64,000 nucleotides of DNA from the NCBI GenBank assembly GCA_945882615.1, contig CAMCWK010000007.1, forward strand, positions 46,372 to 110,371. The letters are read 5' to 3'. Below the pieces are notes generated by a model. That model was not told the origin of the DNA, ran no database searches, and worked only from the letters and a program-made list of their open reading frames with translations. The stretch comes from Rhizobium sp. Q54 (GTDB taxonomy: Bacteria > Pseudomonadota > Alphaproteobacteria > Micropepsales > Micropepsaceae). Below, one piece after another: positions 7,184 through 14,508 of the stretch; within the stretch, counting starts at the first letter, position 1, and each line of letters opens with the position of its first letter. The position numbers and the translations under genes were made by a program.

Positions 7184-7546
7184 TCAGGCCGCCGCCAGCA
7201 TGCGGTCCACTTCGGCCACGATTTCGCGCAGGTGGAACGGCTTGGACAGCACCTTGGCCTGCTTGGGCGCCCCGCTCGCCGGGTGCAGCGCCACGGCGGC
7301 AAAGCCGGTGATGAACATGATCTTCAGGGTGGCATTCAGTTCGGCGGCCCGCTTGGCCAGCTCGATCCCGTCCATGCCGGGCATCACGATATCGGTCAGC
7401 AAAAGGTCGAAACTCTCGCCCTTCACGCACTCCCAGGCATCGCCGCCGTCGCCGAAATCGGTCACGGCATGGCCGGCCTTGACCAGCGCCGCCGCAAGAA
7501 ACTTGCGCAGGGATTCGTCGTCTTCCGCCAAAAGGATATGCGCCAT
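7184..7546 (-). CDS. cpdR: CpdR-type single-domain response regulator
   Basis: A 120-residue stand-alone receiver domain with acidic pocket E8/D9/D10, phospho-acceptor D52 in TDIVMPGMDG, and K103 in SKPFHL. The segment LKIMFITGFAAVAL is very like that of CpdR of Caulobacter. There, unphosphorylated CpdR docks at ClpXP and licenses cell-cycle-controlled proteolysis; phosphorylation through the CckA-ChpT relay turns this off. The Ala-Ala C-terminus is consistent with a ClpXP-linked protein. It is divergent from the N-formylglutamate amidohydrolase gene, with tRNA-Val on the other side. Family assignment is strong; the ClpXP role is inferred from the family. Confidence 0.9.
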   Translation of the reverse strand: MAHILLAEDDESLRKFLAAALVKAGHAVTDFGDGGDAWECVKGESFDLLLTDIVMPGMDGIELAKRAAELNATLKIMFITGFAAVALHPASGAPKQAKVLSKPFHLREIVAEVDRMLAAA

Positions 7547-7706
7547 GGTTTCCGCCCTGCCCGTCCCTATACAAGCCTATACAGGGCGAACCTGTAAACC
7601 GCGGTTAACGCCCCGGTTTACGCCCCAGTTCCGCCCCCGGCCCGGCCCCCCGTCAGCCCCCGCCTTGCCAGCCCCGCCGGGCGGTGTTTCCCTGTACCCC
7701 GCGACC

Positions 7707-8567
7707 ATGACCGAACCTGCGCCCCCCTTCCGCCTGGACCGTCCGGCCCGCCAAAGCGTGCCGTTCGCCTTCGCCTCCCCCCATTCGGGCCGGGCCTATC
7801 CCGACACCCTTCTGGCCAGGACCCGGCTGGACGCCGTCACCTTGCGCCGCTCGGAAGATGCCTATGTCGATCAGCTGTTCGCCGGCGTCACCGCCCTGGG
7901 CGCGCCGCTGCTGGCCGCCCAGTTTCCCCGCGCCCTGCTGGATGTGAACCGCGGCATGGCCGAGATCGACCGCGCCATGGTCAGCGGCGCCCTGGACGTA
8001 AAGGTCGATGCCCCCAGCCCGCGCGTCGCCGCCGGGCTTGGCGTGATCCCGCGCATCGTGCGCGACGGGGCCGAGATCTATCGCGCCAAGCTCGACAGCG
8101 CCGAAGTCCATGCGCGGCTGGAACAGCTCTACAAGCCCTATCACGCGGCGCTGGCCGCGCTGATGGAGGAAACGCGCACACGTTTCGGCGTGGCGGTGCT
8201 GATCGATTGCCATTCCATGCCCTCGGCCCTGTCGGTGCCCGACATTGTGCTGGGCGACCGCTATGGCGCATCGGCCGCGCCGGCGGTGACAGCGCGCGCC
8301 GAATCCGCCTTCCTGCGCGAAGGCTTCACCATCGCCCGCAACACCCCTTATGCCGGCGGCCACACCACGGTGCAGTATGGCAAGGTCGCGTTGGGGTGCC
8401 ACGCGCTGCAGATCGAGATCAACCGCGCGCTCTATCTGGACGAAGACAAGATCACCAAGAAGCCGTCGTTTGAGGCGGTGCGCACCCGCCTCACCCGCGC
8501 GATGGAATATCTCACCGCAATCAACGCCGCCGACCTCGGCGGCCAGATGCCGCTGGCGGCGGAGTAG
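7707..8567 (+). CDS. N-formylglutamate amidohydrolase family protein
   Basis: A 286-residue protein of the FGase family, with FAFASPHSGRAYP near the N-terminus (the metal-binding His motif), RSEDAYVDQLFAG, LLIDCHSMPS-like sequence (VLIDCHSMPSALS) and GGHTTVQYG followed by HALQIEINRALY. N-formylglutamate amidohydrolase releases formate and glutamate in histidine breakdown; many single-copy relatives are more general N-formyl-amino-acid hydrolases. No other hut genes are present, so a housekeeping or uncertain role is likely. The start at 7707 was chosen because upstream codons lie opposite cpdR and do not resemble the family. Confidence 0.85.
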   Translation: MTEPAPPFRLDRPARQSVPFAFASPHSGRAYPDTLLARTRLDAVTLRRSEDAYVDQLFAGVTALGAPLLAAQFPRALLDVNRGMAEIDRAMVSGALDVKVDAPSPRVAAGLGVIPRIVRDGAEIYRAKLDSAEVHARLEQLYKPYHAALAALMEETRTRFGVAVLIDCHSMPSALSVPDIVLGDRYGASAAPAVTARAESAFLREGFTIARNTPYAGGHTTVQYGKVALGCHALQIEINRALYLDEDKITKKPSFEAVRTRLTRAMEYLTAINAADLGGQMPLAAE

Positions 8568-8579
8568 CCAACTCTCCCT

Positions 8580-8696
8580 GTCATTCCCGGCGAGCATCGC
8601 GCGTCAGCGCGATGGGAGGGAAGGGAATCCATGGTGAGACAAGCGCAGACGGATAGATGGATTCCCTTCCCCTCGCTCCGCTCGGCCGGGAATGAC
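8580..8696 (+). repeat. GTCATTCCCGG palindromic repeat, copy 1
   Basis: A 117-base element with near-complementary ends (GTCATTCCCGGCGAGC and GGCCGGGAATGAC) and an inner inverted pair (GGGAAGGGAATCCAT and ATGGATTCCCTTCCC). It lies 13 bases after the amidohydrolase stop. Further copies occur at 8711, 18743, 19649, 27794 and 40643. No open frame, so it behaves like a non-autonomous REP/MITE element. Confidence 0.85.
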
Positions 8697-8710
8697 AAGA
8701 CCGGCAAACT

Positions 8711-8822
8711 GTCATTCCCGGCGAGCATCGCGAAGCGGTGCGAGGGAAGGGAATCCATGGTGAAACAAGCGCAGACGGATAGATGGATTCCCTTCCCCTC
8801 GCTCCGCTCGGCCGGGAATGAC
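8711..8822 (+). repeat. GTCATTCCCGG palindromic repeat, copy 2
   Basis: A 112-base copy, nearly identical to copy 1 over its right half, separated from it by only 14 bases. The left interior differs (gaagcggtgc against gcgtcagcgcga), changes that keep a small inner hairpin. Confidence 0.85.
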
Positions 8823-8926
8823 ACAAGGCGCGAATAAGGCAATTGCGGCGCGATAAAATTGCACGTCCCCCCGCAACCCTCCCCTTTCGAAAACGTTTTT
8901 AGGAGGCATCCCAAAAGGGGTTCCAA

Positions 8927-9283
8927 ATGCTGCATCCTGTACGCATCGCCGCCACAAGCGCGCTTTTCCTGCTGGCTCTCCTGGTTCCCGCCGGTGCCGA
9001 AACCCTGGCGCCCACCGCCCTCAACAGCCTGACCACGCCGCCCAATATTTCGGCAGCCCCCGTGATGGACCAGCATGGCCGCGTCATCGGCACCAACGCG
9101 CGCATCCAGACCGATCATGAAGGCAAGCCCGCCGCACTGGCCTTCACCGCGCGGAGCGGAACCACCATCGTCCTGGGCGCCGCCGCCGTCAGCTTTGATG
9201 GCAGCGTCCTGGTAGCCGACAGCGAACAGCCCCAGATCGCCGCCCTGACCGCCCCGCCCGCGCTGCGCACGGCGGTGAACTGA
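8927..9283 (+). CDS. exported protein, PRC-barrel-like
   Basis: A 118-residue protein with a clear signal peptide (residues 1-24, cleaved near AGAET). The mature part holds a beta-rich stretch, DQHGRVIGTNARIQ then LAFTARSGTTIVLG, that resembles a PRC-barrel: a residue exchange-type fold found in ribosome maturation and photosynthetic proteins. AAAAGGGG precedes the ATG. Its stop overlaps the ATG of the next gene (TGATG), so the two are translationally coupled. Function unknown. Confidence 0.65.
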   Translation: MLHPVRIAATSALFLLALLVPAGAETLAPTALNSLTTPPNISAAPVMDQHGRVIGTNARIQTDHEGKPAALAFTARSGTTIVLGAAAVSFDGSVLVADSEQPQIAALTAPPALRTAVN

Positions 9284-9525
9284 TGCGCACCGCGATCGTC
9301 GTCACCGTCGCCTTGATGCTTGCGGTCGGATCGACCATTGCGCAGAGCCAGCCCGCGCCGCTGCCGCCCGGCCAGCCCGCCGGCCTGAAACAGGCGCAGC
9401 GCGGCGACAACACCCTGGCCATCGTCTTGGGCGTGGGCGCGGTTGCGGCGGGCATCGCCCTGGTTGCGTCCAACAATAACGACGACAGCAACCCCGTCGT
9501 GCCCACCACCACCACCGCGCCGTAA
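9283..9525 (+). CDS. 80-residue exported protein with C-terminal hydrophobic helix
   Basis: Begins one base inside the stop codon of the preceding gene (TGATG overlap), so it is coupled to it. An N-terminal signal-like helix (residues 4-20, ending TIAQS) is followed by a Pro-rich linker and a second hydrophobic helix (about 45-63). A stretch of Asn/Asp and a Thr-rich tail ends it. No family recognised. Its partner upstream is also exported, so both may act at the envelope. Confidence 0.65.
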   Translation: MRTAIVVTVALMLAVGSTIAQSQPAPLPPGQPAGLKQAQRGDNTLAIVLGVGAVAAGIALVASNNNDDSNPVVPTTTTAP

Positions 9526-9564
9526 GCCTTTTCTTTGTCGCGCCGCGCTGGCTAAATCGCCCGC

Positions 9565-10461
9565 ATGGGTCCTGGCCGCCGCCATCTGCTTGCCGCGCTG
9601 CTGGCGCTTGCCACGGGGCCGGCGCTCGCTCAGCCGCGCGGCCGCCGCACCCCCTTGCCCTTCGACCCCACCATCGCCGCCATCGAACGCAAGTATGGCG
9701 GCAGGCTGGGCGTCTTCGCGCTGGACACCATGACGCGCAAGACCATGGCCTGGCGCCCCGACGAACGCTTCAACATGTGCAGCACCTTCAAGCTGCTCTT
9801 GGCGGCGCAGCTTCTGGCCAAGGTGGATGCGGGCAGCGAGAACCTGTCGCGCAAGCTGTTCTATGGCCCGGGCGATCTCTTGCCCGGCTCGCCGGTGACC
9901 ACGCGCCATGCCGAGGAAGGCGCGCTCGGCATCGCCGTGCTGGCCCGCGCCATTGTCGAGGTCAGCGACAACGCCGCCGCCAATCTGCTCTTGCGCGCGC
10001 TGGGCGGGCCGGCCGCCCTCACCCGCTTCGTGCGCACGCTGGATGACGAAGCCACGCGCGCCGACCGCTTTGAGCCCGATTGCAACCTGTATGATCCGCT
10101 GCTCGACACCACCACGCCGCGCGCCATGATTCTCACCCTGCGCCGCATCCTGATGGGCCGGACACTCAGCGAAAAATCCCGCCAGATGCTGGAGGGCTGG
10201 ATGATCGCCAGCACCACCGGCGACGGGCGCCTGCGCGCTGGCTTGCCGCGCGGCTGGATCGCGGGCAGCAAGACCGGCACCAGCACCGCGCGCCACACCA
10301 ATGACGTGGCGATCGTGCGCCCGCCGGGGCGCAGGCCGCTGCTGGTCGCCGCTTATTATGATGCGCCGCGCGTGAGTCTCAGCGAACGCGAACAGGTGAT
10401 GCGCGACGTGGGTAACGCTTTTGTGACATGGTTTCGGGGTGGGGCCCGTCCGGCGCCTTAG
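9565..10461 (+). CDS. class A beta-lactamase
   Basis: A 298-residue periplasmic serine beta-lactamase that opens the beta-lactam ring. The signal peptide is residues 1-22. The four class A motifs are present: S73-x-x-K76 (CSTFK), S134-D-N, E170-x-x-x-N174 (FEPDCN) and K236-T-G. The omega loop between N174 and the conserved Asp of DTTTP is two residues shorter than in TEM- or SHV-type enzymes, and the usual Leu before the Asn is Cys. A Cys also precedes the active-site Ser. No ampR-like regulator lies beside it, so expression may be constitutive. Resistance spectrum cannot be read from the sequence. Confidence 0.9.
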   Translation: MGPGRRHLLAALLALATGPALAQPRGRRTPLPFDPTIAAIERKYGGRLGVFALDTMTRKTMAWRPDERFNMCSTFKLLLAAQLLAKVDAGSENLSRKLFYGPGDLLPGSPVTTRHAEEGALGIAVLARAIVEVSDNAAANLLLRALGGPAALTRFVRTLDDEATRADRFEPDCNLYDPLLDTTTPRAMILTLRRILMGRTLSEKSRQMLEGWMIASTTGDGRLRAGLPRGWIAGSKTGTSTARHTNDVAIVRPPGRRPLLVAAYYDAPRVSLSEREQVMRDVGNAFVTWFRGGARPAP

Positions 10462-10537
10462 TTATACCGCGCCGCAATATATGCGCGCAAAGGAAGCAGG
10501 CTGCGCAAAATCCAGTCAGAAATGTCATAATTTCCAG

Positions 10538-10694
10538 ACGTTCTGCGGCTTTTTGTCTGGAATCGTTTCCGCTTTTATCTTGCGGGCCAGGGCCCATCGG
10601 AGCATATTGTTGCAGCGCGGCATTAAGTTGCCGCCGCCCTTCCTGGGCGTTTCCTCCCTGAACTTGGCCGCTCTTCGGAGCGGCCATTTTTTTT
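10538..10694 (+). ncRNA. ssrS: probable 6S RNA
   Basis: A non-coding segment of about 157 bases ending in a textbook terminator. It carries GCGGGCCAGGGCCC followed by ATCGGAGC, like the GCGGGCCAG region of known 6S RNAs, and, before the terminator, CCTGGGCGTTTCCTCCCTGA, a pattern I associate with alphaproteobacterial 6S RNA. The complementary flanks (GGAATCG with CGTTTCC) could close the long stem around a central bubble. 6S RNA binds the sigma70 holoenzyme and mimics an open promoter. The 5' end is a guess. Confidence 0.55.
10666..10694 (+). terminator. intrinsic terminator of the 6S-like RNA
   Basis: GGCCGCTC-TTC-GGAGCGGCC stem with a tight loop followed by an eight-T run; one of the strongest intrinsic terminators in the window. 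Confidence 0.92.
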
Positions 10695-10946
10695 GGCCTA
10701 GCTTTTATAGGCGCGCCTTCGCGCGCCAGAAAAGCTGGCCCCGCACCGAGCAACACCGCCCCATCAACCAACGCAATGCGAGGGCGGACGCGTGAAGCAA
10801 GCGCGAACCACCACTTTCTCCGCACACGGAAGTTCCAACCTCCGCACCCCGTTAAGTTTTTCGTCACGCGATCTTCGCCTACGGGCAACAAAAGAGTCGT
10901 GCGAAGCACCTAAACGTCCCGTCATGAACAAGCCGGGTGGCATGGC

Positions 10947-11840
10947 ATGAGCGACAGTCTGTGGTTCGAGGATACCAGCCGAAGTTTCGCCCCCGTCCTG
11001 CCGCGCCCACATACTGCCGCGCCTCCCCGCACCAGCGCTGCCCGCTTCACCCGCCACCGCACCATCTTCATCTCCGACACCCATCTGGGCACCCGCGGCT
11101 GCAAGGCCGAAGCGCTCGCCGACTTCCTCGCCCATAACGAATGCGAAACCCTGTTCCTGGTCGGCGACATCGTCGATGGCTGGCAGATGAAGCGCCGCTG
11201 GTACTGGACCGCGGCGCAGGACCGGGTGGTGGCCGAGATACTGCGAAAAGTCGATCACGGCACGCGCGTGATCTTCGTGCCCGGCAACCATGACGAATTC
11301 GCCCGCGATTATGCCGGGCGCCTGTTCGGCGGCATCGAGATCATCGAGGAAACCATCCACCAGGGCGCCGACGGCAAGCACTATCTGGTGCTGCATGGCG
11401 ACCGCTTTGATGGCGTGATCACAAGCGCAAAATGGCTGGCCCATCTGGGCGACCGCGCCTATGGGATGATGCTGCGCGCCAACACGCTTTTGTTTGCCGT
11501 GCGCAAGCGCATGGGCCTGCCCTACTGGTCGCTGTCCGCCTGGCTGAAGCACAAGGTCAAGAATGCGGTCGAATATATCTCCCGCTTCGAGGAAGTGGTC
11601 GCCGCCGAAGCGGCCCGCCGCGGCGTCGATGGCGTGGTCTGCGGCCATATCCACCATGCCGAAATCCGCCGGATCGGCGATGTCCTTTACCTGAATGACG
11701 GAGACTGGGTTGAAAGCTGCACCGCCCTTGTCGAAGATGCCCGCGGCCATATGGAGATTCTGCGCTGGGCAACCCCGCCTCACACCACGACCAGCCGCGC
11801 CGCCGCCCCCAAGGGCGCGCTTGTACCCGCGCAGGTCTGA
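10947..11840 (+). CDS. LpxH-like (UDP-2,3-diacylglucosamine diphosphatase family) metallophosphoesterase
   Basis: A 297-residue calcineurin-type phosphoesterase with all dimetal motifs: SDTHLG (about residue 43), VGDIVD (about 73), GNHDE (about 113), LHGDR (about 150) and GHIHHAE (about 234). This is the COG2908/LpxH arrangement. True LpxH removes UMP from UDP-diacylglucosamine in lipid A synthesis. Alphaproteobacteria usually use LpxI for that, and LpxH-like paralogues sit beside lipid glycosyltransferases, as here: a family 4 glycosyltransferase follows after 28 bases. A role in membrane glycolipid metabolism is therefore plausible. The 35 residues before the domain are low-complexity. Confidence 0.82.
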   Translation: MSDSLWFEDTSRSFAPVLPRPHTAAPPRTSAARFTRHRTIFISDTHLGTRGCKAEALADFLAHNECETLFLVGDIVDGWQMKRRWYWTAAQDRVVAEILRKVDHGTRVIFVPGNHDEFARDYAGRLFGGIEIIEETIHQGADGKHYLVLHGDRFDGVITSAKWLAHLGDRAYGMMLRANTLLFAVRKRMGLPYWSLSAWLKHKVKNAVEYISRFEEVVAAEAARRGVDGVVCGHIHHAEIRRIGDVLYLNDGDWVESCTALVEDARGHMEILRWATPPHTTTSRAAAPKGALVPAQV

Positions 11841-11868
11841 GCCGCTTCGTCCCGGGCCGATCCCCGGC

Positions 11869-12912
11869 GTGGCGGCGCGATTGAAAATCCTGATCGTCAC
11901 CGACGCCTGGACGCCCCAGGTCAATGGCGTGGTGCGCACGGTGCAGATCACCGCCGCTGACCTGCGCGCGCTGGGCCATGACGTGCGGATGATCACGCCC
12001 GAGGGGCGCCTGACCTTTCCCATGCCGACCTATCCGGAAATCCGCCTGGCGGTGCTGCCCGGCCGCGCCCTGACGCGGGAGATAAAAGCCTTCGCCCCCG
12101 ATGCGGTGCATATCGCCACCGAAGGCAGTCTCGGTCTGGTGGCGCGCCGGATCTGCATCAAGCACGGCATCGCCTTCACCACCGCCTTTCACACCCGTTT
12201 CGCCGAATATGTCCATGCGCGCTTTTCCTTCGTGCCGGAATCGCTCATGTGGCGCTGGCTCGCCTGGTTCCATGCCCCCGCCACGGCGGTGATGGTGGCG
12301 ACGCAAAGCCTGAAGCGCGAACTGGAGGGGCATGGCTTCAAACATCTGCGCATCTGGTCGCGCGGTGTCGATGTGGAGCGCTTCCATCCCGTTGAAGATG
12401 CGCGTCACGCCTATGCGTCGCCCATCTGGCTTTATGTCGGGCGCGTCGCCGTCGAAAAGAACATCGAGGCCTTCCTGGCGCTGGACATTCCCGGCACCAA
12501 GGTGATCGTCGGCGACGGCCCCGCCCGGGCGGCGCTGGAGAAAAAATACCCGCACACCAAATTCCTCGGCGCGCTGACCGGCGACGCATTGGTGCGCGCC
12601 TATGCGGGCAGCGACGTCTTTGTCTTTCCCAGCCGCACCGACACCTTTGGGCTGGTGCTGCTGGAGGCGCTGGCCTGCGGCTTGACCGTGGCGGCCTATC
12701 CGGTGGAAGGCCCCCGCGACGTGGTGGGGCCGGATGCGCCGGGCGCGGGCGATGTCGCCGCCCTGGACACCGACCTCAAAACCGCCTGCCTTGCCGCCTG
12801 GGCGCTCCGGCAAAGCCCCCGCGGCCTCAGCCCCCGCGCCTTTGCGCAAGAACATTCCTGGCGGGCCTGCACCCTCCAGTTCCTGCGGAATCTGGCGGTG
12901 GAAGCGGACTAG
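11869..12912 (+). CDS. family 4 glycosyltransferase (MgtA/SQD2-like)
   Basis: A 347-residue GT-B enzyme. The N-terminal domain starts LKILIVTDAWTPQVNGVVRT and contains TEGSLGLVARR and AFHTRFAEYV. The C-terminal domain holds LYVGRVAVEKNI, the GDGPARAALE nucleotide site and the EX7E-type segment SRTDTFGLVLLEALACG. It is closest in pattern to glycolipid-forming transferases such as SQD2 and mycobacterial MgtA/PimB, which add hexoses to lipid acceptors. The start is GTG at 11869, with a TTG at 11881 as alternative; a longer frame upstream would overlap the phosphoesterase. Likely co-transcribed with that gene. Confidence 0.85.
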   Translation: MAARLKILIVTDAWTPQVNGVVRTVQITAADLRALGHDVRMITPEGRLTFPMPTYPEIRLAVLPGRALTREIKAFAPDAVHIATEGSLGLVARRICIKHGIAFTTAFHTRFAEYVHARFSFVPESLMWRWLAWFHAPATAVMVATQSLKRELEGHGFKHLRIWSRGVDVERFHPVEDARHAYASPIWLYVGRVAVEKNIEAFLALDIPGTKVIVGDGPARAALEKKYPHTKFLGALTGDALVRAYAGSDVFVFPSRTDTFGLVLLEALACGLTVAAYPVEGPRDVVGPDAPGAGDVAALDTDLKTACLAAWALRQSPRGLSPRAFAQEHSWRACTLQFLRNLAVEAD

Positions 12913-12971
12913 CGCACCCCTTGGCGGCAAGGGAAAAATCCCATTATGCTTCTCAAAAAGAGGTGCCAAAA

Positions 12972-13349
12972 ATGAAAGCCCCGCTTGTTCTGACCGCCGC
13001 GTGCCTGGCCCTGATTTCCGCCGCCAACGCCCAGCCGCCCCCCACCCCCGCCGAGCAGGTCAAGACCCTCCAGTCCCGCCATGCCGAAAGCCTCAAGCAA
13101 CATGCCGGTCTGCAGGCGATCGATGACGCGGTGAAGGCCGACTGCATCACCAAGGCGGCAGACGACAAGGCCAAGGCGGCGCTGTGCCCCTGCGCCGGCG
13201 CGGTGACGGTGCAATACTGGATGGACGACGCCTTCATGCGCCAGCAGGTCGAAGCCTATCTCAAGTCCCCATCGCCCAAGGGCGTGTCGGAACTGCTGAA
13301 ATATCAGGGCCCGGAGCTCTACCAGATCTGCCAGGCAGCCACGAAATAG
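12972..13349 (+). CDS. exported protein with conserved-looking cysteines, unknown function
   Basis: A 125-residue protein whose ATG at 12972 follows AAAAAGAGG at ideal spacing. Signal peptide residues 1-20 (ending ANAQP). The mature chain is alpha-helical and has four cysteines (DCITKA, LCPCAG and YQICQA), consistent with periplasmic disulfides. No family recognised. It follows the glycosyltransferase by 59 bases and may share its message. Confidence 0.7.
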   Translation: MKAPLVLTAACLALISAANAQPPPTPAEQVKTLQSRHAESLKQHAGLQAIDDAVKADCITKAADDKAKAALCPCAGAVTVQYWMDDAFMRQQVEAYLKSPSPKGVSELLKYQGPELYQICQAATK

Positions 13350-13399
13350 GTCTTGCGCCCCATTGGTGTTAGGCTCGCCCACCCACCGGGAGATCTGCC

Positions 13400-13561
13400 A
13401 TGCGCGTGATCCTAGTCGCCGCCCTTGCCGCCCTGATGCTGTCGGGTTGCGCGATCAACTGGCCAACCGAGATGTCGGTGCCGCGCTTCACCTGGAGCCC
13501 CAACACCAACAGCCAGGCTGCCGACCCGGCAACCGACGAACGCGCCCTGCGCAAGCGCTGA
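13400..13561 (+). CDS. 53-residue lipoprotein
   Basis: A short frame starting at the ATG at 13400 (GGGAGATCT upstream). Residues 1-17 form a lipoprotein signal ending in lipobox LSGC (Cys17). The remaining 36 residues are polar. The stop is two bases from the ATG of the next exported protein, so they look like one operon. Function unknown. Confidence 0.65.
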   Translation: MRVILVAALAALMLSGCAINWPTEMSVPRFTWSPNTNSQAADPATDERALRKR

Positions 13562-13563
13562 CC

Positions 13564-13824
13564 ATGAGATACCCGATGCGCCTACCGTTCCTGATGGCCG
13601 CCCTGGCATTGGCATCGCCCGCGATCGCCGCGACTCCCACACCACCGACGCCGCCCACCGCGCCCGCCGTCACGCCGGTACAGAGTACGCAGAAAGCCGC
13701 GCCACTGCGCCTGCGCGCCCCCCTGATGCTCGACGACCGCCGCCGCATGGTGCCGCCGGGCCGCATCGATCCGGGCTCGTACAAACCCATGCCCAAGAAC
13801 GGCGGCGGCCCGGAGATCGGATAA
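13564..13824 (+). CDS. 86-residue exported proline-rich protein
   Basis: Starts two bases after the lipoprotein stop. Signal peptide residues 1-22 (ending AIAAT), then a Pro/Thr stretch, then a basic segment LRLRAPLMLDDRRRMVPPGR and a Gly-rich end. An internal ATG at 13576 is an alternative start and would give a slightly shorter signal. No family recognised. With the lipoprotein it forms a small envelope operon. Confidence 0.6.
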   Translation: MRYPMRLPFLMAALALASPAIAATPTPPTPPTAPAVTPVQSTQKAAPLRLRAPLMLDDRRRMVPPGRIDPGSYKPMPKNGGGPEIG

Positions 13825-13827
13825 CAG

Positions 13828-14073
13828 ATGATTTTTGAGGCTGAGATTAAGATTCGCGGCGCTTGGGTCGAAGTAGATATTGCGGACGCTTTAGGGCTGC
13901 CGACGACTTCAGTCTTCCGTTGCATCGGCTGTCATGGACGGCTCTGGGCTCACAAAGAGTATAGCAACGGTACACGGGCACATTTCGAGCACGCTGTAGC
14001 TCACAAGGGATGCGCCCGAACTGACTACAATTTCTCTGGCCACAAGGCGCGGCACCCTGAAGCGATTTCATGA
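13828..14073 (+). CDS. CoiA-like zinc-binding domain protein (accessory)
   Basis: An 81-residue protein starting three bases after the previous stop. After a short beta-strand region it has CIGCHGRL, then a linker, then RAHFEHAVAHKGC. This pairing of CxxC with a HFxH...C motif resembles the N-terminal zinc domain of CoiA-type competence and nuclease-associated proteins, here without any nuclease part. GC content is clearly lower than in the genes before it. It is convergent with the tail-anchored gene at 14091. It may be a fragment of a larger protein or a stand-alone nucleic-acid-binding protein. Confidence 0.5.
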   Translation: MIFEAEIKIRGAWVEVDIADALGLPTTSVFRCIGCHGRLWAHKEYSNGTRAHFEHAVAHKGCARTDYNFSGHKARHPEAIS

Positions 14074-14090
14074 CAGGAGCGGCTACGACC

Positions 14091-14507
14091 TCAGTTCAGG
14101 AGAGATACGATACCGAGAAACAAGCCCACAACACCTAGGGCAACAGAAATCAAACTGATCTTGGCAGGAATTCTATACGCCGGATCGGTGGCTGACCAAG
14201 CCCAGCGCATGCACTCACTCCATGTCGCAGTGTGCAGTTTAAAGTTGTAGGCGACATTCGGTTTTAAACCACCAAGCCGACCACGAGTTTCTAAATCCAG
14301 CCAAATCTCGTCTCTGCTATTATCGTGCGCTCCGCGGGCAACAAGAGGAACAAACACGCCGTTACATTCAACTGTGAGAATGCGTCCTGCGGAAACGCCG
14401 GGCCGGTGAGAAATATGCACTCGGACCATGTCCAAAAAGACGTCCTCCAACCCGATCTCGCGAACGGTTAGGCACACGCAAGGTTGGGTTTGCCTCACGT
14501 AGCCCAC
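14091..14507 (-). CDS. tail-anchored membrane protein coupled to the P63C gene
   Basis: A 138-residue protein with a soluble, beta-rich N-terminal part (for example RILTVECNGVFVPLVARG and DEIWLDLETRGRLGGLKP) and one C-terminal membrane helix (about residues 118-136). The GTG at 14507 was chosen: it lies one base past the P63C stop and has GGAAAGG about nine bases upstream. An ATG at 14549 would extend it back into the P63C gene. Low GC. The arrangement of a soluble sensing-type domain with a tail anchor, coupled to a phage-associated gene, is reminiscent of effector pairs, but no family is recognised. Confidence 0.55.
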   Translation of the reverse strand: MGYVRQTQPCVCLTVREIGLEDVFLDMVRVHISHRPGVSAGRILTVECNGVFVPLVARGAHDNSRDEIWLDLETRGRLGGLKPNVAYNFKLHTATWSECMRWAWSATDPAYRIPAKISLISVALGVVGLFLGIVSLLN

Positions 14508-14508
14508 A

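Larger units (their letters stand above)
8568..8926. other. intergenic region filled by two repeat copies
   Basis: Two tandem copies of the GTCATTCCCGG palindromic repeat (8580-8696 and 8711-8822) take up most of it. The remaining 100 bases lead to the exported protein at 8927. The short open frames inside the repeats are repeat-derived and not genes. Confidence 0.7.
10462..10946. other. intergenic region carrying a probable 6S RNA
   Basis: A 485-base region. It contains the 6S-like RNA and its terminator (10538-10694). The remaining 250 bases up to the phosphoesterase show no supported gene. AT-rich runs at 10470-10535 could hold the promoter of the RNA. Confidence 0.6.

Noticed and set aside
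8631..8837. Short open frames within the GTCATTCCCGG repeats
   Set aside because: They translate the repeat in both orientations and occur wherever copies exist; they are not genes.
9115..10296. 393-codon open frame on the minus strand over the beta-lactamase
   Set aside because: The plus strand there carries all class A motifs and a signal peptide.
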